Positions 6,405 to 16,218 are shown, numbered from the stretch's first letter. The stretch is 64,000 bases of DNA from Pedobacter gandavensis (GCF_014172405.1 NZ_WNXC01000002.1:310001-374000); one strand, 5' to 3'. The notes: generated by a model not told the origin, from the letters alone. Made by a program: numbers and translations.

Positions 6405-9400
6405 TTAGTTAAAGTTATAACGAACACCAAATTGCATATAATAAGTAGAAGAAAACGTTTGGTTATCACTATACGTTTTTCTAACTAAATCATCATTAAA
6501 GTCTGCCAATCTGAAGGTTGGTAATACTGCACCACCCATTGTAGCCACGTTAGCAGGTTGTAAGATACTTGCAGTATTTACCCTTTTGTAAGTACCCCAT
6601 TTTTTATTAATCAGGTTACCTGCATTAAGAATGTCCGCAGTGAACTGGAATGAATTTTTCTTTCCACCTACGTTTCTAAATACTTCCTGAACCAATTTAA
6701 CATCAAAACGGTTTAACCATGGCATTTTACCACCATTACGTTCTGAATATTTACCTTGACGTGTTTTCAGGTAATCATCTTGAGCTACATAAGCAAAGAA
6801 AGCATCACTTTGTTCCTGAGGCGTCCATGTTTTGCTTTTACCATTGCTTAAAGTAATGGTTTTAGCTACGAATGTAATCTCAGATGGATTTTTTGGAACA
6901 TAGATCAGATCGTTTGTTTGTCCATCACGGTTAAAATCTGTGCTATAAGCATAAGTGAATCTATCCTGAGCAGAACCTACATAGAAAATGCTGATCGATG
7001 TTGCTAGATTTTGCATGTATTCTTTTCTGTAAGAAAGAGATCCAACGATTCTATCTGGAAGTAAGTTACTGCTGTAGCTTAATGAAGGAATGTTAGAGTT
7101 TCCAACAGTCTGTGGAATAGACCACAAGTTTTGCAATTGATCTCCTGTACCATTACCGAAGTTACGGCCACCACTACGGGTATAAGCGATCATTGCAGAT
7201 AAACCATTGTTAAATTGTTTCGTTAACTGTGCAGTTGCCGACCAGTTATATCCACCTTTAGCATTACCTAATACGGTTGCATTTAATGCAGTAGCTTTAG
7301 CGGTACCATTTTTAACCGGTAATCCATTCAATAAAGGATTTTCGAATTTCAACGAAGCGTCATTCGGATAAACCACTCTGTTATCAGGGTATCCAGTTGC
7401 ATTTAATGGAGATGGGTTAACTAAGTTGATGTTTGTTGCAATTGCAGCATTCAAGTCTTTTGAATAAATACCTTCTAAAGTACCTACGAAACCTGCAGGA
7501 AGTTTAAAGTCGAATGCCAAGTTACTTTTCCAAGTTTTTGGAGATTTAAATTCCGGAGAAATTGCACTTAACACGTTAGGAACTGAAGTTCCCGCTGCAG
7601 GAGGAGTTGCAGGCAAGTAAGCATTTGGATCCGGGTTGAATGGACCAGGAACATTTGCACCAGAATTAGTCTGCGTAAATTGGATCATACCTGAATCACC
7701 AGATTGTGAAACAATCCATACAAAAGGAACAACACCTCTGAATATTCCTGAACCACCACGAACTTGTAGGGAACGATCACCCAATGCATCCCAGTTAAAT
7801 CCAAATCTTGGAGACCAGATAATGTCTGATTTCGGCAATTGACCTGTATTCATTTTCGCACCATTTGTGAAAGTAAGTGGTGTAACCAATGGATTAGATT
7901 TTATTTCAGATACACCTGGGAAAGTGAATTTTTCTACCCTTACACCCGCAGTAACTTTAAATCTGTCCGTTACACTAAACTCATCTTGGAAATAAGCAGA
8001 ATATTGGTTGAATTTAAAAGTAGGATATGCTTGTGCAAAACCTGGAGATAAAGAATAAGTAATTGCGTAATCTTTTGGATTAGCACCAGTTACGAAATCA
8101 TTCCAACTGTTAAAAGTATAATAGCTGGTACCAAAACGTTGGAAACCATTTTTTGTAGTACTGAAATCAGCTTGCACACCTAAAGTTAGGTTGTGTTTTC
8201 CAAGCGCCATAGAGAAGTTATCCGTAAAGCTATAAGTTTCTACATCACGCAAGTTTCCTGCAGAAAAAGGCTCATAACCAAATGAAGTAAGTGGTACACC
8301 ACTACCGTCCAAAATATCCACGAAAGGAAAGATTCTACTATCAGAACTTCTTGGGTCATTCTGGTGCGTCCAGCTTCCACGTAATACGTTTGAGAATTTG
8401 CTACCAAATGAAGAGTTCAACTCACCTGCGAAAGAGTACAGATTTGCTTCTTGATAATAGTTTGAGTTAGAGAATGGTAAAGCATTTTTATCTGTACGTC
8501 CAGCACCGAAAGCAAATCCTGTTAATGGACTTCTTGAAGTACTTAGTCCATTCTGGCTTTTACTTTGAACTTGGTTATAACGCAAGTTTAAGCTATGATT
8601 TTTATTGATATTCCAGTCTAAACGAGCCAATAACTTATCGTTGTTACTAGGACTGTTGTAACCTTGGTATATCCCTGGATCATAGTTATATTTTGATTTC
8701 AGGAAACTAGTAACCTCATCCATGAATGCAGCTGTAGGACGTGCAACATTGTCATTTGATCCGTAAGGATTTCCTGGTGTTGCTGCTACTCTGTTTTGAC
8801 CTGGAGAAACTTCTTTGTTAAATTCCGCATTTAAGAACAAGAATAACTTGTCTTTAACAATAGGACCACCGATACTAAAACCGTATTGTTTTTGTGTATA
8901 AGGCTGAACATTAGTAATGGTGTAATCTCCAACATGAGTACCTTGATAATCTTGATTTCTCATGGTAAAGAAAGCGGTACCAGATACGTTATTTGTACCT
9001 GAACGGGTTACTGCATTGATAGAAGCACCAGTAAAGCCTGATTGTCTTACATCATAAGGAGTCACATTCACAGAAACCTGCTCTAATGCGTCCAATGAAA
9101 TTGGAGCACCACCAGCTGGAACGTTTGAACCAATACCAAACTGGTTGTTAAAGTTCGAACCATCTACTGTAAAGTTACTTTGACGATAGTTACCACCACC
9201 AAATGAGTTTCCATTAGACTGAGGAGTTAACCTGGTAATGTCATTCACACTTCTTGAAATGGTTGGTAAATTCTGAATCTGCTGTCTGGTAACTGTTGTA
9301 GTAGCACCACTTCTATTTGAGTTTAAGATAGAATTTGGAGCACTGGAAACAATGTTCACTTCTGCAAGCGTAGCACTGTTGTCAGATAAAGTAGCATTCA

Positions 9401-9719
9401 AAATGTAAGGCTCACCTAATTTCACATAAACGTCCTTAAAAGTTTGTGCTTGAAAACCAACAAAACTAACAACGATGGTGTAAGGTCCGCCAATTCTCAA
9501 ATTTGAAAGTGTAAATCTTCCATCCACATTTGTTGTTGCGCCATAAGACGTTCCTGTAGGCGTGTGTACCGCCTTAACGCTGGCTCCAGGTAAAGGCCCT
9601 TGGGCGTCTTTAATGGTCCCCGTCATTGTTGTTGTTGTTACCTGAGCCTCCACCACGGAAAACGTTCCCGCAAAGACTAAGATCATAACCACAAATTTAA
9701 ATAGTAATGATTTCTTCAT
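6405..9719 (-). CDS. Oar-like TonB-dependent outer-membrane receptor
   Basis: 1104 residues. Signal peptide MKKSLLFKFVVMILVF..VEA, then a carboxypeptidase-regulatory-like beta-sandwich (~27-110: TGTIKDAQGPLPGASVKAV, DGRFTLSNLRIGG). A plug domain follows (~125-260, including VDGSNFNNQFG and ASINAVTRSGTNNVSG), then a long beta-barrel with many aromatic strands ending in YYMQFGVRYNFN, the typical C-terminal strand. No SusD partner follows, and the plug and barrel motifs are of the Oar type rather than SusC. Start is MKKSLLF at 9719: the longer in-frame start would lie inside a -7 promoter element (9774-9781). Substrate unknown; import or adhesion at the outer membrane are both possible. Monocistronic, with its own promoter and terminator. 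Confidence 0.92.
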   Translation of the reverse strand: MKKSLLFKFVVMILVFAGTFSVVEAQVTTTTMTGTIKDAQGPLPGASVKAVHTPTGTSYGATTNVDGRFTLSNLRIGGPYTIVVSFVGFQAQTFKDVYVKLGEPYILNATLSDNSATLAEVNIVSSAPNSILNSNRSGATTTVTRQQIQNLPTISRSVNDITRLTPQSNGNSFGGGNYRQSNFTVDGSNFNNQFGIGSNVPAGGAPISLDALEQVSVNVTPYDVRQSGFTGASINAVTRSGTNNVSGTAFFTMRNQDYQGTHVGDYTITNVQPYTQKQYGFSIGGPIVKDKLFLFLNAEFNKEVSPGQNRVAATPGNPYGSNDNVARPTAAFMDEVTSFLKSKYNYDPGIYQGYNSPSNNDKLLARLDWNINKNHSLNLRYNQVQSKSQNGLSTSRSPLTGFAFGAGRTDKNALPFSNSNYYQEANLYSFAGELNSSFGSKFSNVLRGSWTHQNDPRSSDSRIFPFVDILDGSGVPLTSFGYEPFSAGNLRDVETYSFTDNFSMALGKHNLTLGVQADFSTTKNGFQRFGTSYYTFNSWNDFVTGANPKDYAITYSLSPGFAQAYPTFKFNQYSAYFQDEFSVTDRFKVTAGVRVEKFTFPGVSEIKSNPLVTPLTFTNGAKMNTGQLPKSDIIWSPRFGFNWDALGDRSLQVRGGSGIFRGVVPFVWIVSQSGDSGMIQFTQTNSGANVPGPFNPDPNAYLPATPPAAGTSVPNVLSAISPEFKSPKTWKSNLAFDFKLPAGFVGTLEGIYSKDLNAAIATNINLVNPSPLNATGYPDNRVVYPNDASLKFENPLLNGLPVKNGTAKATALNATVLGNAKGGYNWSATAQLTKQFNNGLSAMIAYTRSGGRNFGNGTGDQLQNLWSIPQTVGNSNIPSLSYSSNLLPDRIVGSLSYRKEYMQNLATSISIFYVGSAQDRFTYAYSTDFNRDGQTNDLIYVPKNPSEITFVAKTITLSNGKSKTWTPQEQSDAFFAYVAQDDYLKTRQGKYSERNGGKMPWLNRFDVKLVQEVFRNVGGKKNSFQFTADILNAGNLINKKWGTYKRVNTASILQPANVATMGGAVLPTFRLADFNDDLVRKTYSDNQTFSSTYYMQFGVRYNFN

Positions 9720-9773
9720 ACTTTTCTGATTAATGTTTGTTTTTTTATGATACTGCAATACAAAATATCGGCA

Positions 9774-9781
9774 CAAAGGTA
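9774..9781 (-). promoter_or_regulatory. -7 promoter element of the Oar-like receptor gene
   Basis: TACCTTTG on the minus strand matches TAnnTTTG exactly and predicts a start near 9768, giving a ~50-base leader before the ATG at 9719. No good -33 TTG is visible at 17-23 bp. The rest of the AT-rich gap up to 10050 shows no gene. Confidence 0.5.
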
Positions 9782-10050
9782 AAAATTAAATCATCTGACA
9801 GTACGTTCGCTATGTTAAATTATTATTAAATATCACAATAATTTTCAACATTTAACATCTTCTTTAACATATCTAATCATCATTTTGTCAGCCAACTGTT
9901 AAATTTCAAAATAAACACAATACCAGGTTCAGGGGAGTGATGTTTAAATTATGCCATCGAAAAGCAACAACAAAAATCTAACAGGCGGTATTAATGAACA
10001 ATTTTTTTAATTTTGGCAATTACTTAAGTTAAAATTCCTTTATATAAGAT

Positions 10051-11439
10051 ATGAACTACGATGTAATTGTAATAGGCAGCGGTCCTGGTGGATATGTAGC
10101 TGCAATCAGAGCTTCTCAGCTAGGTTTGAAAACTGCGGTAGTAGAACGCGAATCTTTAGGCGGTATCTGCCTGAACTGGGGATGTATCCCAACCAAAGCC
10201 TTGTTAAAAAGTGCACAGGTTTTTGAATATATCAATCATGCTGCTGAATACGGTATTAAAACTGCGGAGGCTGAGGCCGATTTCGCAGCGGTAATCAAAC
10301 GTAGTCGTGGTGTTGCTGATGGCATGAGCAAGGGTGTTCAATTCTTAATGAAGAAGAACAAAATTGACGTGATCATGGGTACTGGTAAGGCTAAACCTGG
10401 AAACAAGGTAGAAGTTAAAGCGGCTGATGGTACTCAAAAAGACTATACTGCAACCAGTATTATCTTGGCTACAGGTGGCAGATCAAGAGAATTGCCAAAC
10501 CTGAAACAAGACGGTAAAAAAATCATCGGTTACAGACAAGCGATGGTATTGCCTGAGCAACCTAAATCAATGGTAGTAGTTGGTTCTGGTGCAATCGGTG
10601 TGGAGTTTGCTTACTTCTATGCAACTTTAGGTACTAAAGTAACGGTCGTAGAATTCATGGACAACATTGTTCCTGTAGAAGACGAAGACGTTTCAAAACA
10701 ATTGTTGCGTAGCTTCAAAAAAGCAGGCATTGAAGTGATGACTTCTTCTAGTGTAGAATCTGTAGACACCAGCGGTGCTGGCTGTAAAGTTCAGGTAAAA
10801 ACGGCTGCTGGTATGGTAACATTAGAATGTGACATCGTGCTTTCTGCTGCTGGTGTTGTTGCAAACATTGAAAACATTGGTTTAGAAGAAACCGGCATTA
10901 AAACTGAAAAAGGTAAAGTGATTGTGGATGAGTTCTACAGCACTAACGTAAAAGGTTATTATGCTATTGGTGATATTGTTCCTGGTCAGGCTTTAGCTCA
11001 CGTAGCTTCTGCTGAAGGAATCATCTGTGTAGAGAAAATTGCGGGTCAGAAACCAGAGCCTTTAGACTACAATAACATCCCTGGATGTACTTATTGCAGT
11101 CCGGAGATTGCTTCTGTTGGTTATACAGAGAAAGCAGCAAGAGCTGCCGGATATGAATTGAAAATTGGTAAATTCCCATTCTCAGCTTCAGGTAAAGCTA
11201 GTGCAGCAGGTGCTAAAGATGGTTTTATTAAAATGATCTATGACGCAAAATACGGTGAATTACTAGGTGCACACATGATTGGTGCGAATGTAACTGAACT
11301 GATCGCTGAAATCGTAGTTGCCCGTAAATTGGAAACTACAGGACATGAAATGTTAAAAGCTGTTCACCCGCATCCAACAATGAGCGAAGCCATTATGGAA
11401 GCTACAGCTGATGCTTACGGTGAAGTAATTCACTTGTAA
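10051..11439 (+). CDS. lpdA: Dihydrolipoyl dehydrogenase (E3)
   Basis: 462-residue flavoprotein that reoxidises dihydrolipoamide in the pyruvate, 2-oxoglutarate and branched-chain dehydrogenase complexes and in glycine cleavage, passing electrons through FAD to NAD+. Visible: FAD-binding GSGPGGYVAAIRA (9-21), the redox disulfide C40-x4-C45 (GGICLNWGCIPTK), a second Rossmann motif VVGSGAIGVEF for NAD, the FAD motif YYAIGDIV, and the C-terminal dimer-interface active-site pair His441/Glu446 (HPHPTMSEAI). The length is standard. No E1/E2 genes are adjacent; it is a single-gene unit closed by a strong terminator. Confidence 0.97.
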   Translation: MNYDVIVIGSGPGGYVAAIRASQLGLKTAVVERESLGGICLNWGCIPTKALLKSAQVFEYINHAAEYGIKTAEAEADFAAVIKRSRGVADGMSKGVQFLMKKNKIDVIMGTGKAKPGNKVEVKAADGTQKDYTATSIILATGGRSRELPNLKQDGKKIIGYRQAMVLPEQPKSMVVVGSGAIGVEFAYFYATLGTKVTVVEFMDNIVPVEDEDVSKQLLRSFKKAGIEVMTSSSVESVDTSGAGCKVQVKTAAGMVTLECDIVLSAAGVVANIENIGLEETGIKTEKGKVIVDEFYSTNVKGYYAIGDIVPGQALAHVASAEGIICVEKIAGQKPEPLDYNNIPGCTYCSPEIASVGYTEKAARAAGYELKIGKFPFSASGKASAAGAKDGFIKMIYDAKYGELLGAHMIGANVTELIAEIVVARKLETTGHEMLKAVHPHPTMSEAIMEATADAYGEVIHL

Positions 11440-11484
11440 ATTATAAAATCGCCTTTCCATCAGGAATGGAGATTGCTAAAAAAA

Positions 11485-11514
11485 CCTGTTGAGCTTTTCA
11501 ACAGGTTTTTTTTT
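11485..11514 (+). terminator. Intrinsic terminator of lpdA
   Basis: Stem CCTGTTGA (11485-11492) with TCAACAGG (11498-11505), loop GCTTT, preceded by A's and followed by a run of nine T's. It lies before the MBL gene start at 11551. Confidence 0.9.
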
Positions 11515-11550
11515 ACATTTATATTTTTACCAATACCTAATTCCAAATCC

Positions 11551-12390
11551 ATGAACTTACATACGATTGATACTGGTTTATTTAAATTAGACGGCGGAGC
11601 CATGTTTGGTGTAGTACCAAAATCTATCTGGCAAAAAACGACACCTGCCGATGCCAATAATATGTGTACCTGGGCCATGCGATGTCTGCTGATTGAAGAT
11701 GGACATCGACTGATTCTGGTAGACAATGGTATTGGAGACAAGCAGGACGAGAAATTTATGGGGCATTATTACCTCCATGGTGAGGATACCCTGGATCAAT
11801 CGCTTGCGGCCAAAGGTTATTCCAGAGCAGACATTACCGATGTATTTTTAACGCATTTACATTTTGACCATTGCGGAGGTTCTATTGTACGTGAGGGTGA
11901 CAAACTCAAACCAGCGTTTAAAAATGCTTTTTACTGGAGCAATGCCAAGCATTGGGATTGGGCGGTAAATCCCAATGACAGAGAAAAAGCTTCCTTTTTA
12001 AAAGAGAACATCCTCCCGATCCAGGAAAGCGGCCAGTTGCGTTTCATTGCAGATGAAGAAGGCGTTCAATTCCATGAAGGCATCAACATCCGCTTTGCTT
12101 ATGGGCATACCGATGCCATGATGCTCCCGCAAATTCAATACAAAGGACATACCATCGTGTATATGGCAGATCTTTTACCTTCTGTAGCACACATTCCACT
12201 GCCTTACGTAATGGCCTATGACATGTTTCCTTTACAAACCCTAACCGAGAAAAAATCTTTCCTTCAGGAAGCCGCTGAAAAGCAATACATACTGATGCTG
12301 GAACACGATGCAGTGAACGAGTGTTGTACGCTTCAGCAGACGGAAAAAGGCATTAAATTGGATCGTACCTTCAACTTGTCCGAGCTATAA
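11551..12390 (+). CDS. Metallo-beta-lactamase fold hydrolase
   Basis: 279-residue MBL-fold protein. The metal-binding motif HLHFDH is present (H102, H104, D106, H107 in VFLTHLHFDHCGG), with the downstream histidine in AYGHTDAMM and the aspartate in VYMADLLPS, and a last histidine in MLEHDAV. That set is the full binuclear site of the family. Start MNLHTIDTGL at 11551 was chosen because upstream in-frame codons pass through the lpdA terminator. The overall pattern is close to quorum-quenching-lactonase-like or glyoxalase II-like cytosolic hydrolases of Bacteroidota. The substrate cannot be inferred. It stands alone, convergent with the DUF6266 gene. Confidence 0.88.
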   Translation: MNLHTIDTGLFKLDGGAMFGVVPKSIWQKTTPADANNMCTWAMRCLLIEDGHRLILVDNGIGDKQDEKFMGHYYLHGEDTLDQSLAAKGYSRADITDVFLTHLHFDHCGGSIVREGDKLKPAFKNAFYWSNAKHWDWAVNPNDREKASFLKENILPIQESGQLRFIADEEGVQFHEGINIRFAYGHTDAMMLPQIQYKGHTIVYMADLLPSVAHIPLPYVMAYDMFPLQTLTEKKSFLQEAAEKQYILMLEHDAVNECCTLQQTEKGIKLDRTFNLSEL

Positions 12391-12425
12391 TTCAAGAAAA
12401 ACAAAGTATTCGCCATTTAACAGCG

Positions 12426-13259
12426 CTAACCCGGTTTTCCGGGTAAGTGCAACAACTGTTTCTGGACTGCCTTATATTCTTTTTCCAGGCATTTAAAGGC
12501 TTTGGTTTTGGGGATTTCCCCATAATTCTCTTTTAACTGTCTGGAATAACTCCCTTCCAGCTGATCAAACCTGGATTTAACCTGCTGATATTTCACTTGT
12601 TGTTGTTTTTCTATTTCATTTAGCCCTTCACCGTTCAAATTACCCAGATAAACGCTATCGGATACCATTGCTCCATCCGCAGAAATAAAAGAAATATAGG
12701 GTTCTATCTGTTGATTTAATACCTCTTCAAACAAAGGAATGAAACATTTCCCTTCTGATCTTCTGGCTATATTCAGGTATTCCCTATCTTTTCCCGTTTC
12801 CGGGCAACAAATCATCACCATGACGCTGTCGTTGTATGATAAATCGGCATAATCTCTGGGATCCCAGCTTATTTCCAGTCCACCAGACACCTTATTAATT
12901 TTCAAGTCCTTGGTTTCCGACATCAAACCCTGACTGAGCTTCACTTTACTGTAATCGATGCTGATATTAGGATATTCACCTTTTAAAGCCTGTTTTTTAT
13001 GATAAGAAGTGGCCAGATTATGCGCATTATGTACGGTTCCTCTGGCTTGTAAACCATAACCAAGTTTAATAAAACCGCCCATTCTACTCAGCAGTTTAGT
13101 GGTTACTGCCATCCCTTGATAATTGGCCAGCTGAAGTATACTAGGTTTACCCTTTCTGCCAATTAAGCGCACCACAGGCTGCCCATTGAGCATATAAAAA
13201 ACAAGATTACCTACTTTTCCATTAAGGTGGCCCTGTGGACCGTTAGAAGCTATTGCCAT
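12426..13259 (-). CDS. DUF6266 family protein
   Basis: 277 residues, no signal peptide. The N terminus, NGPQGHLNGKVGNLVFYMLNGQPVVR followed by a GRKGKPS turn and QLANYQGMAVTTKLL, is the signature of DUF6266, a family nearly confined to Bacteroidota and often present in many copies per genome. The middle (~120-200) looks like a fibronectin-type beta-sandwich (GGLEISWDPRDYADLSYNDSVMVMIC), and the C-terminal ~60 residues are charged and helical. Function is unknown; I know no experimental data. Probably monocistronic, convergent with the MBL gene 35 bp away. Confidence 0.75.
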   Translation of the reverse strand: MAIASNGPQGHLNGKVGNLVFYMLNGQPVVRLIGRKGKPSILQLANYQGMAVTTKLLSRMGGFIKLGYGLQARGTVHNAHNLATSYHKKQALKGEYPNISIDYSKVKLSQGLMSETKDLKINKVSGGLEISWDPRDYADLSYNDSVMVMICCPETGKDREYLNIARRSEGKCFIPLFEEVLNQQIEPYISFISADGAMVSDSVYLGNLNGEGLNEIEKQQQVKYQQVKSRFDQLEGSYSRQLKENYGEIPKTKAFKCLEKEYKAVQKQLLHLPGKPG

Positions 13260-13657
13260 GTTCGCGTGGTTAAGGTTTAAGATTGATTGTGGTATCGTCT
13301 GGTATGACTTTCAGGAAGGTAGTCATAAACTTCGGTATATCAAGCAATTGACATTACATTTTTCAAAGCCTTGAAACGAAATTAATCGGGCTTTTTTCCG
13401 ATGCTGTTAGGGCTATAGGCCGAATAAGGCCCTAGCAACCCCGGAGGAGTACCGAAAGAATACCCCTATAATTATAGTGTCAGTATAAACGCAGTACCTG
13501 CACACTATACCTACAATAGCCTTTCAGCCTAACCTTTGAAACATCCTGCTATAGCACAGCAACTTATCCTTATCAAAATATTAGACTGATAATGATTTTT
13601 TTTTCCTAAATTGAAATAAAAACCTCAACCTGAAAACAAAAAACTAATTAAACGATT
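13260..13657. other. 398-bp gap with possible folded segments
   Basis: No credible coding frame. At 13402-13437 TGCT-(GT)-TAGGGC can pair with GCCCTAGCA around a 15-base loop, and shortly after at ~13446-13466 GGAGTA faces TACCCC. The stretch is GC-richer than its flanks. It might be the leader of the YegP-like gene at 13658 or a small structured RNA; evidence is weak. Confidence 0.25.
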
Positions 13658-13987
13658 ATGGGAAAATTCGAAATCAAAACAAGAAAAAACGGCGAATTTC
13701 AATTCGATTTGAAAGCAGGTAATGGCCAGGTGATCCTAACCAGTGAAGGCTATACGACCAAAGCCAATTGTCACAACGGAATTGAATCCGTGAAGAAGAA
13801 CTCGAAGGATGATGGTAAATTTGACCGTAAAACTTCCACTAATGGCAAGCCGTACTTCAATTTAAAAGCAACAAACGGTCAGGTGATTGGAACCAGTGAA
13901 ATGTATGAGTCGGAAGCTAGTCGCGAAAATGGGATAGAATCCGTTAAAAAGAATGCCCCAGATGCGGAGGTTGTGGACCACAGCTAA
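13658..13987 (+). CDS. DUF1508 (YegP-like) protein with tandem repeats
   Basis: 109 residues made of two DUF1508 repeats of ~50 residues: GKFEIKTRKNGEFQFDLKAGNGQVILTSEGY and GKFDRKTSTNGKPYFNLKATNGQVIGTSEMY, each followed by (A/E)...NGIESVKKN. Two copies is the usual YegP length. The family forms a small beta-beta-beta-alpha fold of unknown biochemical role, cytosolic, often induced in stress or stationary phase in other bacteria. It starts a single-gene unit with a strong terminator after it. Nothing nearby points to a function. Confidence 0.85.
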   Translation: MGKFEIKTRKNGEFQFDLKAGNGQVILTSEGYTTKANCHNGIESVKKNSKDDGKFDRKTSTNGKPYFNLKATNGQVIGTSEMYESEASRENGIESVKKNAPDAEVVDHS

Positions 13988-14010
13988 CCGCGATCAACCA
14001 AATGAATTTA

Positions 14011-14050
14011 GCCTGTCAGTTTCATTTAAAAAACTGACAGGCTTATTTTT
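14011..14050 (+). terminator. Intrinsic terminator of the YegP-like gene
   Basis: Perfect 12-bp stem, GCCTGTCAGTTT (14011-14022) with its complement at 14031-14042, an 8-base loop and a T-rich tail to 14050. Only the plus-strand orientation has the T-tract. Confidence 0.9.
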
Positions 14051-14056
14051 TACCCT

Positions 14057-14266
14057 TTATTTTTCTTTACGGTATTCTAAAAGATCGCCAGGTTGACAAT
14101 CCAATGCCAGACAAATCGCTTCCAGGGTCTCAAACCTAATCGCTTTAGCTTTCCCTGTTTTCAGAATGGAAAGATTGGACATGGTAATCCCCACCAGTTC
14201 CGTTAATTCTGTCAATGACATTTTTCTTTGTGCCAATACCACATCTAAATTCACCACTATCGCCAT
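14057..14266 (-). CDS. Cro/C1-type (YozG-like) HTH regulator
   Basis: 69-residue single-domain HTH_3/HTH_26 protein: LAQRKMSLTELTELVGITMSNLSILKTGKAKAIRFETLEAICLALDCQPGDLLEY covers the whole family motif, with ITMSNLSILK as recognition helix. Small regulators of this type are commonly encoded next to DUF2975 membrane proteins, and here one lies 3 bp upstream in the same orientation, so they are one operon. It probably autoregulates the pair; the signal is unknown. There is no toxin-like partner, so I do not call it an antitoxin. Confidence 0.88.
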   Translation of the reverse strand: MAIVVNLDVVLAQRKMSLTELTELVGITMSNLSILKTGKAKAIRFETLEAICLALDCQPGDLLEYRKEK

Positions 14267-14269
14267 CTG

Positions 14270-14929
14270 TTATATTGTTAATTCATGTTCTTGCTGCAAG
14301 TCGTATCCTTTTTTGAAGACATACATAATCACCATGGTAACCATACCTGCCGCAAATAAGATATAATTAAAATCAAAGTTGTATTCCATTTGATAATCTG
14401 TAAACCTAACCAATTCCTGCGTTCTTAGAAAAGCCAGTACATCCCCTACCCAGAGTAATATGCTCAATGAAATGCAAAAAAAGCCAATATCTTTTATCCG
14501 ATTAATGTTTTTTAAAGTGAAGATCTCTCCTTTTGCAGAATCATCCAAAAAATAGTATAATTTACTGAACACCTTGAAGCTAATAATGAACAGGGTAAAC
14601 CCAATAACCAGCATTGCCGTTTTATAAATGGAATATAGGGTACTCTCCTGATGAAGATTATAGACAGTACCTGTCACCAGGTCGCTCTTTTCTAACTTAA
14701 AAACATAGCCATCTTTGCCCTTTATATTCAACGAATCCCCTGGTTTGCTAATCACAGCACCAAACAAAGCATTTTGAAAGCGCGGCTGAAGCGGTTTTAA
14801 TTCTTCATCTGCATACCAGCCTTTGATCATGGCAGACCGATGGTCATAAACTGCCCAAATCAGTAAAACAACAGAAATCAGGAGCAAAATTCCCCTGATT
14901 ATCCGGATAAATTTAAGATCTTTTCTCAT
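14270..14929 (-). CDS. DUF2975 membrane protein
   Basis: 219 residues with four hydrophobic helices (~9-26, ~103-122, ~148-166, ~187-205). An extracytoplasmic loop of ~75 residues lies between helices 1 and 2, and the loop between 2 and 3 carries FSKLYYFLDDSAKGEIFTLKNINRIKDIGFF, the DUF2975 signature (F....N...I). The family is uncharacterised; its usual partner is a small YozG-type HTH protein, which is the next gene. The pair may be a membrane sensor and regulator, but this is inference from association. The protein is expected in the inner membrane. Confidence 0.82.
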   Translation of the reverse strand: MRKDLKFIRIIRGILLLISVVLLIWAVYDHRSAMIKGWYADEELKPLQPRFQNALFGAVISKPGDSLNIKGKDGYVFKLEKSDLVTGTVYNLHQESTLYSIYKTAMLVIGFTLFIISFKVFSKLYYFLDDSAKGEIFTLKNINRIKDIGFFCISLSILLWVGDVLAFLRTQELVRFTDYQMEYNFDFNYILFAAGMVTMVIMYVFKKGYDLQQEHELTI

Positions 14930-15307
14930 TTCAACAGTTTTTTGAGGTTTTTATCGGTTCTTTTTGTTTTTTGTCAACTGACAGATTCGCTTTCTTTCTC
15001 GAAATTAATATTCCGCAATAAAGAATTTTGCATTCTGACTTCTGCTAGACAAAGCATATTTCTAAACAAACATAACAGATTTATTATTATAAATCAAAAT
15101 ATATTTATTGAAAAACAATAAATATAGACCTATTCACAATACCGCCACAAAATACTGACAAAAGTATTTTGGAATAATTATTGCTACTAAAAATCTGTAG
15201 AAATAGCAGTTGTAAACTGTAACATTTTCAGGAATTTAAGTTTTCAAATTGCCTTTAAATTCTTACTTTTGCAAGTTCAAACACATAACGAGTACCAAAG
15301 CATATAA
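14930..15307 (+). promoter_or_regulatory. rpoD upstream region with -7 element
   Basis: This 378-bp AT-rich gap has no coding frame of note. TACTTTTG at 15264-15271 is an exact TAnnTTTG and predicts a start near 15277, ~31 bases before the rpoD ATG. No TTG at the right distance is evident. Divergent from the DUF2975 gene, whose own promoter I could not place. Confidence 0.45.
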
Positions 15308-16168
15308 ATGAGACAACTCAAAATCACGCAATCCATTACCAATCGCGAAAGTCAATCTTTAGACAAGTACCTTCACGAAATTGGTAAAGTAGATTTAATC
15401 ACCGCCGAAGAAGAAGTAATTTTAGCAAGAAAAATACGCGAGGGGGATCAGGCCGCATTAGAGCGTTTAACCAAGACCAATTTACGTTTCGTGGTTTCAG
15501 TAGCGAAGCAGTACCAAAATCAAGGTTTAACACTAGGAGATTTAATCAACGAAGGTAACCTGGGTTTAATTAAAGCTGCAAAGCGTTTTGACGAGACAAA
15601 AGGTTTCAAATTTATCTCTTATGCTGTTTGGTGGATTCGTCAATCTATATTGCAGGCAATTGCTGAGCAAAGTCGTATCGTTCGTTTGCCATTAAACCAG
15701 GTAGGTTCATTAAGCAAAATCAGCAAGGCTTTTTCTAAGCTTGAGCAGGAATTTGAGCGTGAACCATCTCCGGAAGAATTGGCAGATATCTTAGAAACTA
15801 CGGTTGATAAAATCTCTGATACTCTAAGTAACTCTGGCCGTCACGTATCCATGGATGCTCCATTCGTACAAGGTGAAGAAAATACATTGTTAGATGTATT
15901 GGAAAATCATGAGCCAAATACGGACAGCAGCCTGATCAATGAATCTCTTTCTGAAGAGATCAAACGTTCTCTTTCAACTTTAACAGAGCGTGAACGTGAA
16001 ATCATCGTACTTTTCTTCGGATTGAGCACCAACCATCCCCTATCTTTAGAAGAGATTGGTGAGAAGTTTAACCTGACCCGTGAGCGTGTACGTCAGATTA
16101 AAGACAAAGCGTTACAACGTCTGCGTCATACTTCAAGAAGTAAAATCTTAAAATCATATTTGGGCTAG
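15308..16168 (+). CDS. rpoD: Primary sigma factor RpoD/SigA (short Bacteroidota form)
   Basis: 286 residues, the short form usual for Bacteroidota, lacking region 1.1. Order: region 1.2 ([19 protein letters not shown]), region 2 with the RpoD box ([37 protein letters not shown]) and the promoter-melting [15 protein letters not shown], region 3 ([13 protein letters not shown]), and region 4 with the -33 reading helix ([29 protein letters not shown]). It directs RNA polymerase to housekeeping promoters, which in this phylum carry TTG / TAnnTTTG; several such sites are listed in this window. Gene starts at ATG 15308 with no alternative in frame. Confidence 0.97.
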   Translation: MRQLKITQSITNRESQSLDKYLHEIGKVDLITAEEEVILARKIREGDQAALERLTKTNLRFVVSVAKQYQNQGLTLGDLINEGNLGLIKAAKRFDETKGFKFISYAVWWIRQSILQAIAEQSRIVRLPLNQVGSLSKISKAFSKLEQEFEREPSPEELADILETTVDKISDTLSNSGRHVSMDAPFVQGEENTLLDVLENHEPNTDSSLINESLSEEIKRSLSTLTEREREIIVLFFGLSTNHPLSLEEIGEKFNLTRERVRQIKDKALQRLRHTSRSKILKSYLG

Positions 16169-16218
16169 TCTATTATCCCATTTAACACCTTGTGTGATAA
16201 ATTTATAAAGTAAAAAGG

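Noticed and set aside
11478..11514. Riboswitch or attenuator before the MBL gene
   Set aside because: A single simple hairpin with T-run directly after lpdA; no alternative pairing found, so a plain terminator.
14057..14929. XRE protein plus membrane protein as toxin-antitoxin pair
   Set aside because: The partner has the DUF2975 pattern and is a 219-residue four-helix protein; this is the usual YozG/DUF2975 association and nothing suggests toxicity.
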